A stretch of 64,000 nucleotides of DNA from NCBI RefSeq assembly GCF_040183065.1, contig NC_091119.1:186379543-186443542 (forward strand), read 5' to 3'. The notes beneath the pieces are model-generated. The model was given only the letters and a program-made list of their open reading frames with translations. It was not told the origin of the DNA and searched no databases. Position 1 is the stretch's first letter. Each line of letters begins with the position of its first letter. This DNA comes from Periplaneta americana (Eukaryota > Arthropoda > Insecta > Blattodea > Blattidae). Shown here in pieces: positions 34,775 through 46,317 of the stretch. A program made the translations under genes and the position numbers.

Positions 34775-36417
34775 GCTTCACTGCTGGTTGCTGGTAGTGG
34801 TGTCATTCTTGGTACTGGTTTCTGGTAGTGGTGTCATTGTTAGTACTGGTTGCTAGTAGTGGTGTCATTGTTAGTACTGGTTGCTGGTAGTGGTGTCATT
34901 GTTAATACTGGTTGCTGGTAATGGTGTCATTGTTAGTACTGGTTGCTGGTAGTGGTGTCATTGTTAGTACTAGTTGCTGGTAGTGGTATCATTGTTAGTA
35001 CTGGTTGCTGGTAGTGGTATCATTGTTAGTAATGGTGTCATTGTTAGTACTGGTTGCTGGTAGTGGTGTCATTATTGGTACTGGTTGCTGGTAGTGGTAT
35101 CATTGTTAGGACTGTTTGCTGGTAGTGGTGTCATTGTCAGTACTGGTTGCTGGTAATGGTGCCATTGTTATTACTGGTTGCTGGTAATGGTGCCATTGTT
35201 ATTACTGGTTGCTGGTAGTGGTGCCATTGTTAGGACTGTTTGCTGGTAGTGGTGTCATTCTTGGTACTGGTTGCTGGTAATGGTGTCATTGTTAGTACTG
35301 GTTGCTGGTAGTGGTGCCATTGTTAGGACTGTTTGCTGATAGTGGTGTCATTCTTGGTACTGGTTGCTGGTAGTGGTGTCATTGTTAGTACTGGTTGTTG
35401 GTAATGGTGTCATTGTTAGTACTGGTTGCTGGTAGTGGCGCATTGTTAGGACTGTTTGCTGGTAGTGGTGCCATTGTTGGTACTGGTTGCTGGTAGTGAT
35501 GTCATTGTTAATACTGGTTACTGGTAATGGTGTCATTATTAGTACTGGTTGCTGGTAGTAGTGCCATTTTTAGGACTGTTTGCTGGTAGTGGTGTCATTT
35601 TTGGTACTGGTTGCTGGTAGTGGTGTCATTGTTAGTACTGGTTGCTGGTAGTGGTGCCATTGTTAGGACTCTTTGCTGGCAGTGGTGTCATTCTTGGTAA
35701 TGGTTGCTGGTAGTGGTGTCATTGTTAGTACTGGTTGCTGGTAATGGTGTCATTGTTAGTACTGGTTGCTGGTAGTGGTGCCATTGTTAAGACTGTTTGC
35801 TGATAGTGGTGCCATTCTTGGTACTGGTAGCTGGTAATGGTGTCATTGTTAGTACTGGTTGCTGATAGTGGTGTCATTCTTGGTACTGGTTGCTGGTTAT
35901 GGTGTCATTGTTAGTAGTGGTTGCTGGTTATGATGTCATTGTTGGTGCTAGTTCCTGTAATGGTGTCAGTGTCTATACTGGTTGCTGGTTGTGGTGTCAT
36001 TCTTGGTACTGATTGCTGGTAGTGGTGTCACTGCTGATGTTGGTTGCTAGTATTAGTGTCAGTGTTGGTGCTAGTTCCTGGTAATGGTGTCATTGTTGGT
36101 GCTAGTTCCTGGTAGTGGTGTCAGTGTCTATACTGGTTGCTGGTAGTGGTGTCATTGTTAGTACTGGTTTCTGGTAATGGTGTCATTGTTGGTGCTAGTT
36201 CCTGGTAGTGGTGTCAGTGTCTATACTGGTTGCTGGTAGCGGTGTCATTCTTGGTACTGGTTGCTGGTAGTGGTGTCACTGCTGATGTTGGTTGCTAGTA
36301 TTAGTGTCAGTGTTGGTGCTAGTTCCTGGTAATGGTGTCATTGTTGGTGCTAGTTCCTGGTAGTGGTGTCAGTGTCTATACTGGTTGCTGGTAGTGATGT
36401 CATTCTTGGTACTGGTC
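34775..36417. repeat. 31-bp minisatellite with a 248-bp higher-order unit
   Basis: About 53 copies of a 31-bp unit of the type ggtgtcattgttagtactgg plus ttgctggtagt. Variants differ at a few positions, such as the dinucleotide after tgtcatt. From about 35930, variants with gctagttcctgg and gtctatactgg recur in a fixed order with period 248 bp, that is eight monomers; landmark gtcagtgttggtgctag is at about 36058 and again at 36306. Short Thr/Asn/Gln-rich frames on the - strand are artefacts. Confidence 0.92.
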
Positions 36418-37082
36418 ACCTATGCTGGATTTGACTTAACTCTTATTTCGTGCTGGTATACTCGGCCGTGTAGGGGTCTGTCAGACACTTTTTAAGGGAG
36501 TAATGCTCCCCTAATTTAACTAAAAATAACCAAAAGTAGTGATGGTAATGAAAGCAACACAAAAATAAACAAATTCTTCGCCTTGTCTGTTTTGAAATTA
36601 GGACGTTTCCTGTCGACATGGTTTCACTCTGAATTAATTGCCATTAAAATGTCGGGTTTGGGCACTCCGAGCGCCTTTGAGACTGGAATATTTTGTAATT
36701 AGGAGGGAGAGCCGCTTCCCTTGTGTCGCGCCGCATTCCTGCACGTGGGCGTTGCCCCGAATGAAATGACTCAGCCTACGAAACATAAGAAATGTGCCCC
36801 TTTGTATGCACGGCGGTTTTTTTCTCCCCGCCCCTCGTGATCACTTGAATGAACTTATCAAGCAAATGCTTCCAAAATAATGAACCCTCATTCTTTACTT
36901 GTCCATGGTCTCGTTTGTTCTTGTTTATTACGTGCACGAACCCTCACGCAACAACTCTATTTTGTCAAGGGTGTTATGAACCCATCTTACATTTGGATAT
37001 GTAATTAACGCTAGTTTTTCTAAACTTATTAGCAGAACAGTTAATTTATTCTCTGTTATAAAAATTTAACTTTAAAAGGAGA
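36418..37082. other. Single-copy-looking sequence, possible conserved noncoding stretch
   Basis: No repeat match within the window. About 36590-36870 is GC-richer than its surroundings, with compact motif-like blocks such as gaattaattgccattaaaat. I see no exon structure. Confidence 0.3.
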
Positions 37083-37593
37083 AGTCGCTATGAAAAGACA
37101 GTTGGGTTACTTTCTTACTCTTTGTAGGATATTCGACGACGCCATACAAAGAGCAGGATTACGACTAGGTACTGTTGGTGGTCATTTCTGCGGAACAATA
37201 CGTAGAACACTGGGAAAGAAAGTGAGAAAGGAAACATTAATCAAATATTACAAAGTAATGGCAATTCCGTCCCTTTTAGCTGCGAATCTTGGCGGGTTAT
37301 ACACTATTGGACAAAAAAAGAAATGAAGATATTAGAAATGAATTAAAAATAGATAGTATAATTCAACTTACAAAAAGTCCAGACATGTGGAGCAACAGTC
37401 AGCGCGTCTGACCGCGAAACCAGGTGGCCCGGGTTCGATTTCCGGTCGGGACAAGTTATCTGGTTGAGGTTTTTTTCCGGGATTTTCCCTCAACCCAATA
37501 TGAGAAAATGCTGGGTAACTTTCGGTGCTGGATCCCGGACTCATTTCACCGTCATTATCACCTTCATCTCATTCAGATAAAGCGTTGATAAAG

Positions 37594-37975
37594 CGTCGTA
37601 AAATATAAGACTTGAGGCTTTCCCGGCGTTTGATATAGAATAACTCTTCTCAGGTTCTCAGCCAGGTGAGTTGGAGATTAGCTTCCTTGATGACTAAGTC
37701 CCAGTAAGCTGATGTCTTGTCCAAGATAGTGGTGGCGCCGAAATCTATCCTGTGACCAGTTTCTAGGCTGTGTTGGGCTACTGCAGACTTATCAGGATAA
37801 TATAGTCTTATGCTGCGTTGGTGTTCTTTGCAGCGTTCCATAATAGTTCGTCCCGTCTGCCCGATGTAGCATTTCCCACACTCACAAGGTATTCTGTAGA
37901 CACCAGGTGTCCTAAGAAGCTAATCTCCAACTCACCTGGCTGTGAACCCGAGAAGAGTCATCCCGTCGTAAAATA
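37594..37975 (-). mobile_element. Penelope-like element 3' fragment with 12-bp target duplication
   Basis: The insert 37606-37963 is flanked by cgtcgtaaaata at 37594-37605 and 37964-37975. The ends are inverted copies of about 40 bp (gctaatctccaactcacctg on the + strand at the right end; its complement at left). Between them lies the GIY-YIG coding part. Penelope elements are known for such inverted or tandem terminal arrangements. Confidence 0.9.
37650..37925 (-). pseudogene. GIY-YIG endonuclease domain of a Penelope-like element
   Basis: Continuous - strand frame without a start codon at its true N-terminus. It opens with LLRTPGVYRIPCECGKCYIG, containing the GVY and YIG halves of the GIY-YIG motif and the CxC pair typical of Penelope endonucleases. 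It continues with MERCKEHQRSIRLYYPDKSA and HSLETGHRIDF (catalytic-region Arg and conserved His), and ends in YWDLVIKEA before passing into the inverted terminal repeat. The reverse transcriptase is missing. The domain would nick target DNA for retroposition. Confidence 0.9.
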
Positions 37976-38180
37976 ACCTACTAAAATAAAAAAAATAAAA
38001 ACTTACTACAGAATATCAACATAATTGGAAAGAACGTGTAAATAGAATGCCAACAACAAATATAACGACAGCAGCCATGAATTATAATCCATCAGGAAAG
38101 AGATCATTAGGACGACCAGTAAAACGTTGGCGAGATCAATTTTAATGGAGGCGGAAGAGGCCGAAAGGCCTAAACCTTGA

Positions 38181-38181
38181 A

Positions 38182-38212
<31 letters not shown>
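38181..38212. repeat. GAT microsatellite at LINE 3' end
   Basis: About ten GAT units follow the LINE sequence. Confidence 0.95.
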
Positions 38213-38214
<2 letters not shown>

Positions 38215-39051
38215 ATTAGTGATAGAAAGATATATTCTCGAAGTGAGACAGGGAATTCGTCATGATACAACCTGACATAGCGTTTTACAGTCTAAAAAAT
38301 TTACAGATAATGAGCCCAAGTGTGATTCCAAGCCAAGTCCAAGAGAATCATCGCTCAGGAGTTCACTTTCTGCCCCTAGATATGTCAGTGGTCCTGACTG
38401 TTCTAGAAAAATTGTACAGAGTGGACGAGAAGTTCCACTGCACCTGTTTATTATTCTGCAAAACAGATCTGTGCGTAACAAAATGTGTCGGTGATACATG
38501 TATGACATCTAGCGGACGTATTGCGAGAACATAAGACACAGAAATCACCGGTCGTTCCAAGAATTCAAGATGGCGAGACGAATACGAGAATTTTCAGTGT
38601 GGAGGAAAAAAACTTGTGGCTTCACTGTGGGTTCACGAGCAGCCATATACTAGAAAAACTGCGAGTAACATCATGCAAGATTTCAGGGCTGTTTTTGATA
38701 AAGCGACACCGAACAGAGATGACTTGTTGAAGTGAGAGAGAAATCTTTCATCGCAGGATGTGTTAAAGGTGCGAAGCAAAGTGGGAGACTCTCCACTCAG
38801 CGAGAAGCTGGTGTTGCCGCCGCCGAGTCAGTGAATCTATCGCCGATGTAACCAATAAGAAAACGTACCGCCTGGTTACAAGTGCCGCGATCAACATTGC
38901 GCGACTACATCAAGAAAGCGAAGACGAAGACAAGGAGAACAAGACGAAGGTGAAGACAAGGATTATAATGAGAAGGCAAGGAAAACGAGAGGAGCACAAT
39001 AGTGATGCATGAGAACAATGCGAGGACAAGGAGAATAATGGGAAGACAAGA
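38213..39051. other. No feature seen
   Basis: Mixed-composition sequence before the 20-bp minisatellite. Short frames of 60-90 codons show no similarity I recognise. Confidence 0.4.
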
Positions 39052-40170
39052 ATAATAGGAAGAAAAGGAGAACAATGGGAGGACAGGAAGGACAATGGGA
39101 GGACAGGAAGGACAATGGGAAGACAGGAAGGACAATGGGAAAACAGGGAGGACAATGAGAAGACAGGGAGGACAATGGGAAGACAGGGAGGACAATGGGA
39201 AGTCAGGGAGAACAATGGTAAGACAGGAAGGACAATGGGAAAACGGGGAGGACAATGGGAAGACAGGGAGGACAATGGGAAGACAAGGAGGACAATGGGA
39301 AGACAGGAAGGACAATGGGAAGACAGGGAGGACAATGGGAAGACAGGGAGGACAATGGGAAGGCAGGGAGGACAATGGGAAGACAAGGAGGACAATGGGA
39401 AGGCAGGGAGGACAATGGGAAGACAAAGAAACAATGGGAAGGCAGGGAGAACAATAGGAAAACAGGGAGGACAATGGGAAGACAGGGAGGACAATGGGAA
39501 GGCAGGGAGGACAATGGGAAGACAGGGAAGACAATGAGAAGACAGAGAAAACAATGGGAAGACAGGGAGAACAATGGGAAGGCAGGGAGGACAATGGGAA
39601 GGCAGGGAGGACAATGGGAAGGCAGGGAGGACAATGGGAAGGCAGGAAGGACAATGAGAAGACAGGGAGGACAATGGGAAGACAGAGAAAACAATGGGAA
39701 GACAGGGAGGACAATGGGAAGACAGAGAAAACAATGGGAAGACAGGGAGAACAATGGGAAGACAGGAAGGACAATGGGAAGACAGAAAAAACAATGGGAA
39801 GACAGGGAGGACAATGGGAAGGCAGGGAGGAAAATGGGAAGGCAGGGAGGACAATGGGAAGACAGGGAGAACAATGGGAAGACAGAGAAAACAATGGGAA
39901 GAGAGGGAGAACAATGGGAAGACAGGGAGAACAATGGGAAGATAGGAAGGACAGTGGAAAAACAGGAAGAACAATGGAAAGATAGGGAGAACAATGGGAA
40001 GACAGGGAGGACAATGGGAAGACAGAAAACAATGGGAAGACAGGGAGAACAATGGGAAGACAGGGAGGAGAATTGGAAGACAGAGAGGACAATGGGAATA
40101 TAGGGAGGATAATTGGAACACAGGGAGGACAATTGGACGACAAGGAGAGCAATTGCAAGACAAGGAGAAC
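39052..40170. repeat. 20-bp minisatellite agacagggaggacaatggga
   Basis: About 55 near-identical 20-bp units, with very stable length from 39060 to 39420 and again after a single 1-bp shift. The unit has no stop codon in any of the six frames, and 20 is not a multiple of three. Each frame cycles through all phases with a 20-residue period. This explains overlapping frames of 280-440 codons on both strands. None is a gene. Confidence 0.97.
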
Positions 40171-41199
40171 GAGGAGAAGACAATTAGGACAAGGGAGAGG
40201 GTGGAATTCTTATGTGATAGTGAATTCACAAGTTCCCCCCTCCCTTTTCATTCTTCGTCAAAACCATGAGGAACCTAAGCTTTCTTTACCAAAAACAGGA
40301 CTCATCGCCGGGATTTCAGACCGTAGTGTGCAATCTTCTAGAGCCTGTGCTCTGTCAACTCAGATACTAAGAGTGGTATATCGAAGATTTACTCACCCTG
40401 TAGTACAGGATGTTGAAATGTAATCCGTGGTCTTGTTTTCTGAAAATGCGAGTCTTCGATGCGCAGACTGGATGTTGTATCCAAATTAAAAGATGAAACA
40501 TCTGAAGTGTTAACCCCATTCATTTTTTTCCCCCTCAGCGGATCAATTTGTTACAACGCTCTTGCTACAAGGAGAAACAGTTCTGCGTTGTATATGGTAC
40601 CAGATCGTTCTGAAGCCTTTTAATAAGCTTCGAAATCTCTTTCAGCGGGTTACTATGGAAAATGGTTGCTATTAAAGTGAAATTTGCTGAGAAAATTGTG
40701 TTAAAGTTGAAATCACTAACATCAATATCGTAGTAGGAAGAGGAATACGAGGCTCGTGGAAAATCCGCTGTGTTGAAGACTCTAATAGAAGTTGTGATTT
40801 ACAATTATGCGGTGCTTTGTTCGGAGAGAGAGAAACTGAATATTGCTTTGATTGGGGTCTTCCGTCGTGGATTTCTCAGGTTGGAATTGAGTTAGAGTTT
40901 TTCGTTTATTCTGTATTTTATGCGATTTCATAATAACTTACTGTAATTACCGTCTTCTGTGTTTTATACAATTTCACAATATTGTTTTCATTTTCCGTTT
41001 CCCTTGTTTTGGATTTGCGATACGAGAAAAATACGTCCCTTTTATGAGAACTCCAGACAAAATATCAGTCATTTCTCTCCCTCGCTGAATTTCGACAATG
41101 AATAAATCTCCACAGGTGAAATAATCTTAAAATACAAATAATATTAGGTATTGGGCTTCTTTTCGCATTACTGTTTTATTTACAGGGTGATTCCGTGCT
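40171..41199. other. No feature seen
   Basis: About 1 kb of AT-rich sequence without a recognised gene or repeat. Confidence 0.4.
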
Positions 41200-41365
41200 C
41201 TGGAAGAAAGGGTGAACAGGAGAAAAGTTCAGGGCAAAAGAAGATACCAAGTGATAGACAATATTAGGATACGTGGATCTATGCATAGACTAAGAGCAAG
41301 ACGGGAAGAGCGGAGATTCGAAAATGCTAGATTTGAAGTGAAATGTCTGCCCTTGGGCAGAAAAC
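41200..41365 (+). pseudogene. LINE 3'-end fragment (fourth type)
   Basis: The frame reads KVQGKRRYQVIDNIRIRGSM, then basic residues. It ends in a gcccttgggc hairpin followed by agaaaact. A second decayed copy with the same ending lies at 52130-52290. It abuts, tail to tail, the LINE fragment on the other strand. Confidence 0.7.
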
Positions 41366-41396
41366 TTACTTACTTAATTACTTACTTACTTACTGG
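41366..41396. repeat. TTAC microsatellite between two LINE tails
   Basis: acttacttacttaattactt-type repeats. The LINE at 60803 has the same tail sequence. Confidence 0.9.
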
Positions 41397-42087
41397 CTTT
41401 TAAGGAACCCCGAGGTTCATTCCCGCCCTCACATAAGCCCGCCATTGGTCCCTATCCTGAGCAAGATTAATCCATTCTCTATCATCATATCCCACCTCCC
41501 TCAAATCCATTTTAATATTATCTTCCCATCTACGTCTCGGCCTCTCTAAAGGTCTTTTTCCCTCCGGTCTCCCAACTAATACTCTATAAGCATTTCTGGA
41601 TTCGCCCATACGTTCTATATGCCCTGCCCATCTCAAACGTCTGGATTTAATGTTCCTAATTATGTCAGATGAAGAATACAATGCGTGCAGTTCTGTGTTG
41701 TGTAACTTTATCCATTCTCCTGTATCTTCATCCCTCTTAGCCTCAAATATTTTCCTTAGCACCTTATTCTCAAACACCCTTAATCTCAGTTCCTCTCTCA
41801 AAGTGAGAGTCCAAGTTTCACAACTATACAGAACAACAGGTAATATAACTGTTTTATAAATTATAACTTTCAGATTTTTCGACAGCAGATTAGATGATAA
41901 AATTTTCTCAACCGAATAATAACAGGCATTTCCCATATTTATTCTGCGTTTAATTTCCTCCCGAGTATCATTTATATTTGTTACTGTTGCTCCAAGATAT
42001 TTGAACTTCTACACCTCTTCAAAAGATAAATTTCCAATTTTTATGTTTCCATTTCGTACAATATTCTCGTCACGAGACATAATCACT
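41397..42087 (-). pseudogene. Non-LTR reverse transcriptase C-terminal region, 5'-truncated
   Basis: On the - strand the frame from about 42080 gives [20 protein letters not shown], then an in-frame stop (42009-42011) where the sister copy at 23143 reads Glu-Lys. It then continues to a natural end with [39 protein letters not shown] and MNLGVP. It keeps the intact C-terminus that the 23143 copy lost. The catalytic YADD is missing through 5' truncation at about 42087. The 3' tail is TTAC repeat. Confidence 0.9.
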
Positions 42088-42414
42088 GGCAGAAAACTCT
42101 GAATGGATAAGTACAAATCTGAATATAGAATGTACTGTACTCTACTTATTGTAATTAACTCTTCCAATAGCGTGAAAGGGTCTGTTATTGACTCATATCG
42201 TGTTTTGCAATGTAACATTGTAAATACGATAGACATTAACACCTTGTGGGCGATAGGTCAATATAAAAATCATGATGAATTGCGTACATGTAAAGATATA
42301 AGTTACAATGAATGGAAATAACAAATACTGGTCATTTGATGGTAGAGCCCCATATGGCCAATGCTTTTTTTCTTAATGTGGAATCATCTATAGACACCCA
42401 GGAGACTTTTCCTG
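42088..42414. other. No feature seen
   Basis: AT-rich spacer between a LINE and a mariner-like element. Confidence 0.4.
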
Positions 42415-43324
42415 TACAGGGTCATCATTTTATTTTTACTAACATTTTTAATATTGACCTGGCTATACCTTTGGATTAAGAGTTAAGAACCGAAAACACC
42501 GTTTGCTACCCCCTTCCACGACTCGAGTTCGATGATACTGGCGTAAAATACAAACAAATCACTTTACTAGGTATAGGAGGGAAGAAAAGTAGTTCATCCA
42601 TTTATGTAAACTAGGAAATATCGTAATTTTGAGCTTGATAATTTTCATTAGGTTTTTGTTTAATCAAAATACAGTACAGTATTAACAATAAGTGTTTTTA
42701 CTCCCGAACTGAGTTATCCATGCGAACGTATTCGTTATGCAGTGTATATTATACTGTCTACAGCACATTAGCATACAATATAGAGAATGAAGTTAAATTG
42801 TAAAATAATCATAATATGAATATTTAAACACATTTTTGAAAATGGTGGCCGTTCATTTCGATACAGGCTTCAGTTCTTTTGTGCATATTATCGCACTATA
42901 GACCATTGCATCTAATTCCAATTACCAGTTTCGTCCTTCGTACTAGTAACTCATGTTGAAATAATTCTGTACCTTCTCCATAAAAGAGTACTTTACGTAC
43001 TGTAAATTCAATCTTCACTTCTGCCCGACCAGCACAGATGAAACCACTCAGACATGCTGTCTACAGTCCGTCCAAGCGGTTATGTCGCAGGATCGTAGAA
43101 AGGGGGAAATCACGTGACAGTTAAATACTTAACGAGGCCCTTTTATTTAAGTTATTTTAAACAGTTGTATAATATTACGTAGACGTCCAATTCCTAACAA
43201 ATTTATGTTTTCAGAAAAGATCTACGACAGCCCAGCCACTAGTCGTTGCAGTGGAGCGAGCAGAAGCAGGTGGGGGAAATCGGAATGCGATGTAGGCAAA
43301 CGGACGACAGTACCTGTGCGAAAA

Positions 43325-44439
43325 TACAGGGACATCGTTTTATTTTACTTCAATTTTTATTGTACCTGAGTTTTGGAATGTACTTCACTCCCACCCCTTC
43401 TACTAGTAAACTTCCACCCGTTCACGACACAGAGCCGAGGGTGCGTAAGCATTACTGAGTTACTGAGTATAGTACGTTTCAGAAATATGTTCGCGTTTTC
43501 CAGTGACGAAAGAGCTTTCAATATTGAATCATATTTTCGTACGGGTACTGTTGTCCGTTTCCCTATGTCGCATTCCGGTTTCCCCCACCTGCTTCTGTTC
43601 GCCCCTTTGTAAAGTCTAGTAGCTGGGCTATCTTAGCTCTTTTCTGAAAGCAATAATTTCTGTTAGGAATTGGACGTCTACGTAATATTATTCAAGTGCT
43701 TAAAATAATTAAAATAAATGGACCTCCTTAAGTAATTGACTGTCACGTGATTCCCCCCCCCTTTCTAGAACCCTGCGACAAAACCACTTGAACGGACAGT
43801 AGATAGCATTTCTGAGTAATTTTATCTTTTCGGATCGGGCAGAAGTGAAGATTGAATTTACAGTACGTAAGGTACTCTTTTATAGAGTAGATACAGAATT
43901 ATTTCAACATGAGTTACTCGTACGAAGGACGAAACGGGTAATTGGAATTAGGTACAATAGTCTATAGTGCGATAATATGCACAAAAGAACTGAAGCCTGT
44001 ATCGAAATGAACGGCCACCATTTTCTAAAATGTGTTTAAATATCCATATTATAATTATTTTTCATTTTAACTTCATTCTCTATATAGTACGCTAATGTGC
44101 TGTAACAGTACAATATACACTGCATAATTAATACTTCCGAATGGATAGCTCAATTCGTGTGTAAAACACTAAGTGTTAATACAGTACTGTATTTTGATTA
44201 AACAAAAACCTAATGAAAATTACCAAACTCAAAATTGCGATATTTCCTAGTTTACATAAATGGATGAACCACTTTTCTTCCCTCCTATACCTAGTAAAGT
44301 GATTTGTATTTTACGCCAGTATCATCGAACTCCGTTGTGGAAAGGGTAGCAAACGGTGTTTTCTGTTTCAATCGTTAATAGAAAGGTATATCCAGGTTGA
44401 TATTAAAAATGTTAGTAAAAATAAAATGATGTCCCTGTA
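43325..44439 (+). mobile_element. Mariner family M, copy d, nested in copy c
   Basis: The element is 43327-44437 (1111 bp) with TA on both sides. It sits in copy c at the point where copy b reads aaaatatgattc, and it is oriented opposite to copy c. It carries an N-terminal transposase remnant at 43373-43612. Confidence 0.95.
43430..43612 (+). pseudogene. Mariner family M transposase, extreme N-terminus
   Basis: The frame contains RNMFAFSSDERAFNIESYFR and TGT, which matches the opening of Tc1/mariner-type transposases that begin with a FS.EER.F.VE.YF pattern. It then leaves recognisable sequence. Together with 25915-26139 it shows that the family derives from a protein-coding element. Confidence 0.7.
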
Positions 44440-44657
44440 TGATTCAATACTGAAAGCTCTTTCATCACTGGAAACGCGAACATATTTCTGGAACGTACTA
44501 TACTCACTAACTCAGTAGATCTACTGTTTACTATATGCGGCCTTGATTCTGTGTGGAGGACAGTTGAAACTTCATTAGTAGAAGGGGTGGGAGTGAAGTA
44601 CATTAAAAAACTCAGGTACAATAAAAATTGAAGTAAAAATAAAATGATGACTCTGCA

Positions 44658-44760
44658 CAAGGAAAATTCCCCAAATCCAAGCCAGGAAATCGAACCCGAG
44701 ACCTCTTGATCTGGAATATAGTATGCTGACCACCATACCACGCACGCTGTCTTTTAAGAC
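44658..44760 (-). mobile_element. tRNA-headed SINE fragment, Glu/Asp-like
   Basis: On the - strand: gcgtggtatggtggtcagca as A-box region and gggttcgatttcc as B box (tRNA-like 44681-44745). It lies directly beside the end of mariner copy c, whose insertion may have cut it. Confidence 0.7.
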
Positions 44761-45500
44761 CTTTGATAGATATTTAGAGATACACTTCATTCAGACTGGC
44801 AACTGTCAAAACAATAAAGCAACGCACATTTGAGAAAGTAGAAGGAGAAAGGGTTGCTACGGAAACCAGGCGTCATAAGTTTTGCTGTTGTTGTGTTTAG
44901 CAAGGTGCCATCAATTCCATAAATTACGCCTATAAGACGGAACCACTCTTCTCTGGAAGGAGAACAAGATAGAAAAGCGTCCCATTACACGAGAAGTAGA
45001 AGATACGACAGTTCAAATCCTCCTGTTTACGCCACTATAACCTATAAATTGTGGGCAAGCGAAGGGCAGGAAACCTTACAATATCCCTCTAAATTGTGAA
45101 CAGAAACGTTCATTCGAGACTTTATGTAAATCGCTCGTCGGTTAGGCATATCGGCGGGGCCCAGCGTCACAAGTATCCCTCGATTTACGGGCATTCGGTT
45201 TTTGAATTTTCACCTTAACGCCCAGAAGTTTAGGAGCGTCTTCTTTACGTCATGCTATATTTTGCCACGAGTGGAAAATTTACAGTTACTTTAAATTGAA
45301 TGCTAAAAATTCCGAAAAGAACAATAGGCTCTTATTCTTTGTTAGTCTAAACGGTTCAACGCTCTGACAGGTAAAAATCGGTTCTTTACAGGGGAAACTG
45401 CTTCGAAACTTGGTAAGAGCAAGCTACTTTAACGCTGTAGGAACAGCCTTTGAATATTTCAGCTTACATCAATCAGTAAGTCGCTGGTATAATTGATGAC
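44761..45500. other. No feature seen
   Basis: Mixed-composition sequence. No gene or repeat recognised. Confidence 0.4.
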
Positions 45501-45620
45501 TATGTATGTATGTATGTATGTATGTATGTATGTATGTATGTATGTATGTATGTATGTATGTATGTATGTATGTATGTATGTATGTATGTATGTATGTATG
45601 TATGTATGTATGTATGTATT
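45501..45620. repeat. GTAT microsatellite
   Basis: About 29 uninterrupted TATG units. Confidence 0.97.
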
Positions 45621-46317
45621 CACACTGGAATGGGTATATACCCGGTGGCAGTGGTAACTAATTACACTCACTAATGACAATAATAAACTTATTAATTAAA
45701 ATGCAATTAATAGTAATACTAATAATTAATACTAACAATAATTAATAATAATAATAATAATATTATTATTAATAATAACAGGGAACATCCTAAATTAAAT
45801 GAAGCACGATCACTTAAAATAACATTTAAAGTAAATCTAATTTGTATCTTAAACCTAAGTTCGAACTAAAACCCACGAGTATGATATGTTCATATTTGCA
45901 CAAGTACCTTTCCACATTACACTTATTTCGCTGTCAACTCACTCACTGCACGGGAACTACGACACATTTCACTGATTCTGTCCTGATTTCACTAACACTT
46001 CAAAAACATTTCACCGTTCAAATACTTTGCACTGCCACTATAAACTATAAAGCTTCACTGACAGGAACACGTTTCACTTACACAACACACTTCACTGACA
46101 CAACACACTTCACTAACACAACATAATTCTTCACTGATACAACACTTCAATAACAAAATATCATTTACACCCGTCTATGAGTAAAGTCCTGAAGCCTATT
46201 ATTGCAAAAACAGCCCTAGTCACTTTGAATGAAATTGAGTTGATGATACATTTGCTATTATTTGAAATGATTATAGACTCCGAAAACGACAAATGTAACT
46301 TAATACTTGAGGAGAAA
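45621..46317. repeat. AT-rich sequence with degenerate ttcactgacacaacac repeats
   Basis: At 45700-45780 there are aata and attatt stretches. From about 45890 to 46160, short imperfect units of the form cacttcactgacacaacac recur without strict period. No gene. Confidence 0.6.

Larger units (their letters stand above)
37381..37984 (+). mobile_element. tRNA-headed SINE inserted in a LINE, itself interrupted
   Basis: The head carries agcgcgtctgaccgcg and B box gggttcgatttcc (tRNA-like about 37388-37452). The body has gggattttccctcaaccc and the tail tcgtaaaataacc. Closely related copies are at 50428-50660 (+) and 54690-54852 (-). A Penelope fragment interrupts the 3' end at 37606-37963. Flanks resemble aacttac on both sides, a poor target duplication. 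Confidence 0.85.
37083..38180 (+). pseudogene. Third LINE family, C-terminal fragment, split by a SINE
   Basis: The first part (37083-37380) encodes AIQRAGLRLGTVGGHFCGTI and GKKVRKETLIKYYKVMAIPS, then after a frameshift NEDIRNELKIDSIIQ. This is the region after the catalytic core in a LINE family ending with a zinc-finger-less basic domain. The second part (37985-38180) continues with NWKERVNRMPTTNITTAAMN and KRSLGRPVKRWRDQF. Between them sits a SINE holding a Penelope fragment. The 3' end runs into a GAT microsatellite. Confidence 0.8.
42415..44657 (-). mobile_element. Mariner family M, copy c, interrupted by copy d
   Basis: The element is 42417-44655. Left TA flank at 42415-42416; the right flank is CA, a likely mutated TA. 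The left end CAGGGTCATC and right end atgactctg have each lost one or more bases of the consensus. Without copy d it is about 1.13 kb and matches copy b along its length. Confidence 0.9.

Noticed and set aside
34775-36417. CRISPR-like array
   Set aside because: The units are directly adjacent tandem repeats without unique spacers, in eukaryotic DNA.
38905-40229. Overlapping frames of 280-440 codons on both strands
   Set aside because: They are readings of a 20-bp tandem unit that lacks stops in every frame. No start context, domain or codon bias supports a gene.
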